Shown here: one piece after another, positions 5,673 through 6,165 of the stretch | Numbering within the stretch: the stretch's first letter is position 1 | How the letters are laid out: every line of letters begins with the position of its first letter | From: Propionibacteriaceae bacterium | Lineage (GTDB): Bacteria > Actinomycetota > Actinomycetes > Propionibacteriales > Propionibacteriaceae | DNA: 6,165 nt | Direction of reading: 5' to 3' | NCBI GenBank assembly: GCA_021323255.1 | Contig: JAJTCL010000174.1 | Coordinates: forward strand, 1-6,165 | Translations under genes and position numbers: made by a program | The notes under the pieces: model-generated | What the model saw: the letters and a program-made list of their open reading frames with translations, nothing else | What the model was told of the DNA's origin: nothing | The model's database searches: none

Positions 5673-6165
5673 TTACTCACCGATCGCCTTGTCCGCAGCA
5701 AGTGCTGCCTGCTCGGCCGAAAGCGCGGTTTGGCGCAGCTGTTGATAGTGCTTCCTCGCAGCTCGCGCCGTCTCACGGGCCTCTCGCTCGGCTGCCTCCG
5801 CCTGCCGGAGTTGGGTGCGCAACGATTCGACCTGGTCGGCCAGCTCATCGGCCCGCTGGGTGGCTGCTTCAGCTTCCGCCTCTGCTGAGTCCGCATCTTG
5901 ACGGGCGGCGCTTGCCCGCTCCCGCGCCTGGTTCGCGGCCTTCTCGGCTTGCCGACGCTGCTTGGGATCGGTCGCGGCGGCCGGCTCTGCCGGCGCGGGC
6001 TTCTCCTTTGGCTCGCTCGGTGTCCTTGTCGGGAGCGACGCGCCAAGAGCGGACGCCAGATCAGTGGGTCCGAAACCGCCGTAGGTGACAGCCTGAGTCA
6101 GGTGACCAGCGCGTATCAGATCAGCGATCTCCGGGTCGCCTAAGGCTGACTGCAGCGTCTGGCCA
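5673..6165 (-). CDS. Uncharacterised actinobacterial protein, C-terminal part with coiled coil (5' end outside window)
   Basis: The visible 163 residues begin in frame at the window edge and end with TAA (5673-5675). Three parts are seen: a globular segment TLQSALGDPEIADLIRAGHL (3-22) followed by TYGGFGPTDLASAL; a Pro/Ala/Glu-rich linker (about 45-68); and a long Ala/Glu/Arg/Gln-rich helix (about 69-160) with heptad-like spacing, predicted to form a coiled coil, ending AALAADKAIGE. The combination of a DPE...LIRAGHLT...GFG motif and an Ala-rich charged helix recalls a widespread actinobacterial protein of about 300 residues with no assigned function; that link is from memory. There is no membrane segment in the visible part. 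It converges on the GH36 gene with 3 bp between the stops, so the two are separate transcripts. Plus-strand readings over this stretch are antisense shadows. Confidence 0.8.
   Translation of the reverse strand, partial: GQTLQSALGDPEIADLIRAGHLTQAVTYGGFGPTDLASALGASLPTRTPSEPKEKPAPAEPAAATDPKQRRQAEKAANQARERASAARQDADSAEAEAEAATQRADELADQVESLRTQLRQAEAAEREARETARAARKHYQQLRQTALSAEQAALAADKAIGE

Noticed and set aside
5702..6143. Plus-strand and alternative minus-strand frames rich in Arg/Pro
   Set aside because: The minus-strand frame ending at 5673 gives a coherent domain-linker-coiled-coil protein; the others are shadows of it.
1..6165. CRISPR array, tRNA, rRNA, insertion sequence or prophage
   Set aside because: No regularly spaced repeats apart from the in-frame Ku tail, no tRNA-like cloverleaf or rRNA segment noticed, and no transposase or phage-type protein on either strand.

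Overview
The window looks like ordinary chromosomal DNA of a high-GC actinobacterium. Coding sequence is GC-rich with G/C-biased third positions. There is a divergent ligD/ku pair of mycobacterial type, Ku ends in a lysine/alanine tail, and the small membrane protein resembles the actinobacterial DUF6458 family. A propionibacterial-type host is possible, but the sequence does not settle the genus. I saw no insertion sequence, prophage gene, tRNA, rRNA or CRISPR array.

Layout: (1) 1-1018, minus strand, the first 339 codons of LigD: the whole polymerase/primase domain and the first residues of the phosphoesterase domain, running off the left edge. (2) 1100-2068, plus strand, Ku, divergent from ligD across an 81-bp gap. 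LigD and Ku together form the bacterial non-homologous end-joining machine: Ku holds the DNA ends and recruits LigD, which fills in, trims and seals them. (3) 2108-2326, plus strand, a 72-residue two-helix membrane protein 39 bp behind ku with a strong ribosome binding site, probably co-transcribed with ku. (4) A 12-bp hairpin at 2368-2397, which probably ends transcription from both sides. (5) 2385-3290, minus strand, a diacylglycerol/lipid kinase family protein. (6) 3291-3572, a 282-bp divergent intergenic region with an imperfect inverted repeat. (7) 3573-5669, plus strand, a 698-residue GH36 (alpha-galactosidase/melibiase fold) protein. (8) 5673-6165, minus strand, the C-terminal 163 residues of an uncharacterised actinobacterial protein ending in a charged coiled coil; its stop is 3 bp from the GH36 stop.

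The most unusual item is the GH36 protein. The fold and several framework motifs are recognisable, but by my reading by eye the catalytic nucleophile aspartate is replaced by serine, the glycine-rich substrate loop is missing and one of the paired substrate-binding aspartates is lost, while the acid/base aspartate seems to remain. It is therefore either a non-hydrolytic GH36 descendant or an enzyme with altered chemistry. The end-joining module, the lipid kinase and the GH36 protein have no evident common function; they look like neighbouring but independent transcription units. I found no clear new multi-gene system.
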